Assembly (NCBI RefSeq): GCF_013391475.1
Contig: NZ_JACBAZ010000002.1
Span: 711,837 to 775,836, forward strand
DNA length: 64,000 bases
Origin: Oceaniferula marina
GTDB taxonomy: Bacteria > Verrucomicrobiota > Verrucomicrobiia > Verrucomicrobiales > Akkermansiaceae
Direction of reading: 5' to 3'
Shown here: one piece after another, positions 60,928 through 64,000 of the stretch
Layout: every line of letters starts with the position of its first letter
Position numbering within the stretch: the stretch's first letter is position 1
Program-made: the position numbers and the translations under genes
Notes under the pieces: model-generated
Databases searched by the model: none
Told to the model about the DNA's origin: nothing
What the model saw: the letters and a program-made list of their open reading frames with translations, nothing else

Positions 60928-61797
60928 TTACAGTGCGTCAAGGATGCCGTTGATGAATCGCGATGATTCGGTGGTGCCGAAGCGTTTGGCAATTTCGATG
61001 GCTTCGTTGATACTGACGGCGCGCGGGATATCGTCGCAGAGCAGGATTTCGTAGGCTCCGATACGAAGGATGGCACGGTCGACGGGGTCGACCCGGTCCG
61101 GGGAGTAGTTTTCGACAATCTTGGAAAGCTGTTCGTCCAGGTTCTCTTTGTTTGTCAGAACCCCTTGGACCAAGGATTCGGTTTGCTGACGGAACTGCGT
61201 GATTTCCTGACTGCTCGAGTGAAGGTGTTCCGTTCCCGGTTCCGGTGTTTCCGTGGTCTCCAGGCGTTCGATGGCGTCGAAGCGCTTCGAGATGCGCTCG
61301 AGGTGGCTGACCGCAGCTGTGATGGCTTCGAGTTTAGATCTCCAAGCGGGATAATCCTCCAAGCTGAGCTGCCAGGTTCTGCGTGAGTCCTGAACGACGT
61401 GGTTGGCGGTGAATACTTCGCTGAGGCGTTGGGGGATCAGCTCTTCACCGGTCTTGCTCTGCATGGCTGATCTGAGCAGATCGAGTGCGGCATTCAGTTT
61501 GCTTTCCTCTCGGAGCAGACTGCGCAGGCTGGTGCTGAGTGGGCTCAGGTTGCCTGTGGCTTTGATCTCGGCTTGGGCCAGTGGTACGCGCTCACTGAGC
61601 TTGGCCATTCGGCTTTCCCGCCCTTGGGCGATATGCAGAATGGCTTTGGCCTTGGCCTGGTTGAGTTTACGCAGGGAGTTCTCCTGAATGATCTCCCAGA
61701 AGGTATCCTGCATGGCGGAGGGGTCGGCCGCTCCTTCCAGATCAGAAAAATAGAGAAATTGAACCGCGGATTCGCGGATGTCGCGCCGTTTATGCAT
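60928..61797 (-). CDS. nusB: Transcription antitermination factor NusB, with long internal insert
   Basis: 289 residues from ATG 61797 (NusB is usually 130-160). The N-terminal helix MHKRRDIRESAVQFLYFSD and the C-terminal half (about 215-289; LDEQLSKIVENY...VDPVDRAILRIGAYEILLC...AVSINEAIEIAKRFG...RFINGILD) are typical. The middle (about 45-205) is an extra helical, charged segment (LNQAKAKAILHIAQG, LEAITAAVSHLERISKRFDAIERLE). It may serve in rRNA antitermination with NusE. The start overlaps the end of ribH by 8 bp, so the genes are coupled. Confidence 0.9.
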   Translation of the reverse strand: MHKRRDIRESAVQFLYFSDLEGAADPSAMQDTFWEIIQENSLRKLNQAKAKAILHIAQGRESRMAKLSERVPLAQAEIKATGNLSPLSTSLRSLLREESKLNAALDLLRSAMQSKTGEELIPQRLSEVFTANHVVQDSRRTWQLSLEDYPAWRSKLEAITAAVSHLERISKRFDAIERLETTETPEPGTEHLHSSSQEITQFRQQTESLVQGVLTNKENLDEQLSKIVENYSPDRVDPVDRAILRIGAYEILLCDDIPRAVSINEAIEIAKRFGTTESSRFINGILDAL

Positions 61798-62293
61798 TGC
61801 TTGGGAAAACGCGACCAGTGGAGCGTTTGAATTGATTAAAGGTGTCGAGAATCGAGGTGGCGGCGCGGGCGGCTTCGCGACCTCGGTTAAGTTTGCTGCC
61901 GATGCAGCGGGCGTAAGCTTGTTTGTCGTCGTCGACGAGAACCACCTCGTGGATGACGGGCACGGTGTTGCGGACCGCGATCTCTTGGAGCGCATTGGTG
62001 ACACTTTCGGCGACGAGGTCACCATGTGCGGTTTGGCCGCGGATGATCAGTCCGAGGGTGATGACGCATTCCGGTTTGTTTTGCTGGATCAGGGCTTCCA
62101 CGGTGACCGGGACTTCGTAGGCACCGGGGACCCGGATGATGTTGGTCAGGCTGTTTGGCATGAGTTCTTCAAGCTCTTGCTTGCAGTTTTCGACCAATGC
62201 ATCCGTGAATTCCTCATTGTAGGTAGAGGCGACAATCACGATTTGGCTGCGTTGGTTCAGACTCCTGGGCCTGGTGGGAAGTGCCGTGGACAT
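61790..62293 (-). CDS. ribH: 6,7-dimethyl-8-ribityllumazine synthase
   Basis: 167 residues from ATG 62293 (GTG 62302 in frame). Penultimate enzyme of riboflavin synthesis. Family blocks: IVIVASTYNEEFTDALVENC, RVPGAYEVPVTVEAL, GLIIRGQTAHGDLVAESVTNAL (catalytic His), and EVVLVDDDKQAYARCIG with NRGREAARAA. The typical GxTxH segment is slightly variant (RGQTAHGD). It is coupled to nusB by overlap, a common ribH-nusB arrangement in bacteria. Confidence 0.95.
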   Translation of the reverse strand: MSTALPTRPRSLNQRSQIVIVASTYNEEFTDALVENCKQELEELMPNSLTNIIRVPGAYEVPVTVEALIQQNKPECVITLGLIIRGQTAHGDLVAESVTNALQEIAVRNTVPVIHEVVLVDDDKQAYARCIGSKLNRGREAARAATSILDTFNQFKRSTGRVFPSNA

Positions 62294-62391
62294 GCAAATC
62301 ACTTAAGGGGGTGACCGATTTCTTGCAAGGTTGAAGTTTATTGAATCTCAGTGGATGGCGGCTGAGTCAGGGTGGATGGGGCTTGCTTTGT

Positions 62392-63231
62392 TCATTTGCT
62401 GAAGACGGTGAGGGCCGATTTGGTACTGATCTTTTGGTTTTTTGCGTACGCTTTGGCTGCCCGTTGACGCAGTTGTTGTCGGGATTCCCCTTTGAACCAG
62501 CCTTCGAGGGTGTCATGTAGGATAAAGGCCCCAGGATACATATTGGACGCGGTTGTCAGGACGGCATGGTGTTTTCCCTCGCCGAGATGTTTTTGAAAGA
62601 AGCGATCGCTCTGGCAGCAGAGAATGGCGACATCTCCTTGTTGTTTGCGTTTCGGGTTGGCGGGCAGTGCGGGAACGCTGAATTCCATCAGCCCGTTGTG
62701 GCCGATGAAGCAGAGGAAATCCGCACCTCCTCCGATATTGATGGTGTGGCTTCCTTTGGCGTCATTTACGGTGAGGCTTTCGTAGTGCTGTCCGGCGATG
62801 CTTTGGATGAATTGCTCGATGCAGGGTTCGATGGTGGATCCGCGCCAGGCGTCGATCACCAGGATAGCCCGTGTTTCTTGGTGCTGGAAGACCAGACGCT
62901 GCATGATGGCTTGTTGGCCATCCACCTTTCCAGCGGACAGGCGTTTCCATCGTTTACTTTTTTCGAAGTAGGAGCGGGATCCATCCGAGCACCCCCAGTA
63001 GAGGTTGTTGGCCGGGTCATCGCCGTTGCCAATTTTTTCAGGGACTGGAGCGATGCCCTGGGATTTATTATCGCAGAGGGCGACATAGGTGTGGATGATT
63101 TTGGCGTCCCGGGCATGCTCCGCCGGAGGTTCCGGGTTGCTGGCGAGGGCCTCGGATTTTCCTTTTTGGCATGAGGGACCGAAAAAAAGAATCAGACAGC
63201 TGAAGATCGGCAGAAAACAGGGATGGCTCAT
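62392..63231 (-). CDS. Lipoprotein of unknown function with DNKSQGIAPVP motif
   Basis: 279 residues from ATG 63231. The signal peptide is hydrophobic with a lipobox ending FFGPSC (Cys about 21). The start of the mature region contains IIHTYVALCDNKSQGIAPVPEKIGNGDDPANNLYWG, a striking conserved-looking block, followed by VLVIDAWRGSTIEPCIEQF and LEFSVPALPAN-like segments. I do not recognise the family. It lies 34 bp downstream of cls and may be co-transcribed with it. Confidence 0.65.
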   Translation of the reverse strand: MSHPCFLPIFSCLILFFGPSCQKGKSEALASNPEPPAEHARDAKIIHTYVALCDNKSQGIAPVPEKIGNGDDPANNLYWGCSDGSRSYFEKSKRWKRLSAGKVDGQQAIMQRLVFQHQETRAILVIDAWRGSTIEPCIEQFIQSIAGQHYESLTVNDAKGSHTINIGGGADFLCFIGHNGLMEFSVPALPANPKRKQQGDVAILCCQSDRFFQKHLGEGKHHAVLTTASNMYPGAFILHDTLEGWFKGESRQQLRQRAAKAYAKNQKISTKSALTVFSK

Positions 63232-63265
63232 GGTGTGGATGATGATGTTCGGGTGGAGTGGCATA

Positions 63266-64000
63266 TTATTGCACGGGGGCGGTTAGGTAAGATGCTCGGG
63301 AGAGCACTTTGAACCAAGCGGGTTTGTTGGTGACGTCGGCCTGATTCATGAGTCGTGAGTTGGCAAAGTCATCGCGCAGCATGGTTTCGACTTCTGAGAC
63401 GAAGGTATCATCTGCGATGAGTGCGGTGACCTCGAAGTTGAGGCGAAACGAGCGGTTGTCGAAGTTCGCTGTTCCAACACCGGCCATCCGGTCATCGACG
63501 AGGAATACCTTTTGGTGAAGAAATCCAGGCTGGTAGCGGTGGATCTCGACACCTGATTCGATGAGCTCCCCAATGAAGGCGTAGACCGAGTAGTAAACGA
63601 GTTGGTTATCCGGTTCCTCCGGGATGATGATTTTGACATCCACGCCCCGCAGGGCCGCGAGATGCAGTGCAGACATCACACCTTCGTCCGGGACGAAATA
63701 CGGGCTGGCAATCCAAATGCGCTTGCGAGCCGAATGAATCGCTTGTTGATACATCAGGCTGCAGGTTTCGAGTCGGTCTGCCGGCCCGGTGGATAAAATC
63801 AGGATGCTGGCATTGCCAGTTTCTGCGGGAACCGGGTTCCACGACAGGGATAGGTGCTCATCGGTGGCCCAGTTCCAGTCTTCGACGAATGTCATTTGGA
63901 GCTGCAAGCTTGATGGTCCGGTGATTTTCATGTGGGTGTCGCGCCAGTTGGGGTACTTGGGATCCTTGCCGAGATATTCATCACCGACGTTGTGGCCTCC
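63266..64000 (-). CDS. cls: Cardiolipin synthase, C-terminal part (continues beyond window)
   Basis: The frame is open to the right edge, where it reads GGHNVGDEYLG (the usual block after the first HKD site). This fragment therefore holds about 245 C-terminal residues. It contains the second HKD motif in FLHQKVFLVDDRMAGVGTANFDNRSFRLNFE, and ISPYFVPDEGVMSAL-like (IASPYFVPDE) conserved segments. The product condenses phosphatidylglycerol to cardiolipin in the inner membrane. The N-terminal membrane helices and first HKD motif lie outside the window. Confidence 0.92.
   Translation of the reverse strand, partial: GGHNVGDEYLGKDPKYPNWRDTHMKITGPSSLQLQMTFVEDWNWATDEHLSLSWNPVPAETGNASILILSTGPADRLETCSLMYQQAIHSARKRIWIASPYFVPDEGVMSALHLAALRGVDVKIIIPEEPDNQLVYYSVYAFIGELIESGVEIHRYQPGFLHQKVFLVDDRMAGVGTANFDNRSFRLNFEVTALIADDTFVSEVETMLRDDFANSRLMNQADVTNKPAWFKVLSRASYLTAPVQ

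Noticed and set aside
1-64000. CRISPR arrays, tRNAs, rRNAs, transposases, prophage genes
   Set aside because: None seen; the only repeats are the palindromic families described.

Overview
The window looks like chromosome of a heterotrophic, probably marine member of the Verrucomicrobiota (Akkermansiaceae/Rubritaleaceae-like). The evidence is family-level: three PEP-CTERM proteins, two sulfatases, a GH84 glycosidase, a parallel beta-helix protein, the long three-domain IspG, KDO/LPS genes, and a kdsA-lptCA-lptB block that resembles Chlamydiae gene order. No database search was possible. No tRNA, rRNA, CRISPR, transposase or phage gene was recognised.

Layout. 1-0.6 kb: three tandem 152-bp units, each carrying two oppositely oriented REP-like hairpins. 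0.6-4.6 kb (minus): kdsA, a fused lptC/lptA, lptB and long-form hpf, an LPS-export operon without the usual rpoN. 5-7.4 kb: three PEP-CTERM proteins, one lacking its 5' end. 7.9-11.6 kb: a tryptophanase-family lyase, then a ROK sugar kinase and coaX. 11.7-18.7 kb: two divergent ammonium transporters with back-to-back sigma-54-type promoters, two sulfatases, and an outer-membrane barrel gene with a perfect sigma-54 consensus just ahead of its start. 18.8-27 kb: membrane pyrophosphatase, zinc-type dehydrogenase-family reductase, secreted C39-like protein, DUF3302/HlyD pair, PDH E2. 27-42 kb: OprC-like TonB receptor, SDR, GH84, cinA, pyrE, ferritin, queA, and a glycosidase-GT2 fusion. 42-49 kb: a nested palindromic element, an orphan ABC ATPase, sucA-sucB and a DUF368 lipid-carrier transporter. 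49-64 kb: beta-helix protein, DUF3592 protein, ispG, galE, small lipoproteins, TIM-barrel epimerase, L,D-transpeptidase, Aas-like synthetase, nusB, ribH and a 5'-truncated cardiolipin synthase.

How it fits together. Most genes are housekeeping or envelope functions: KDO synthesis and LPS transport, undecaprenyl-P recycling, isoprenoids, cardiolipin and peptidoglycan crosslinking. A carbohydrate-scavenging layer is added by the sulfatases, GH84 and beta-helix protein. The best candidate for a coordinated unit is the 13.1-16.4 kb stretch: all three sigma-54-type promoters I found lie there, in front of two Amt proteins and a porin, suggesting nitrogen-limitation control. Other oddities are a SucB with two lipoyl domains and no peripheral-subunit-binding domain, a NusB twice normal length, a ROK kinase without its zinc motif, an Aas-like protein with a decayed acyltransferase motif, and the two palindromic repeat families. 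I see no clear candidate for a wholly new multi-gene system.
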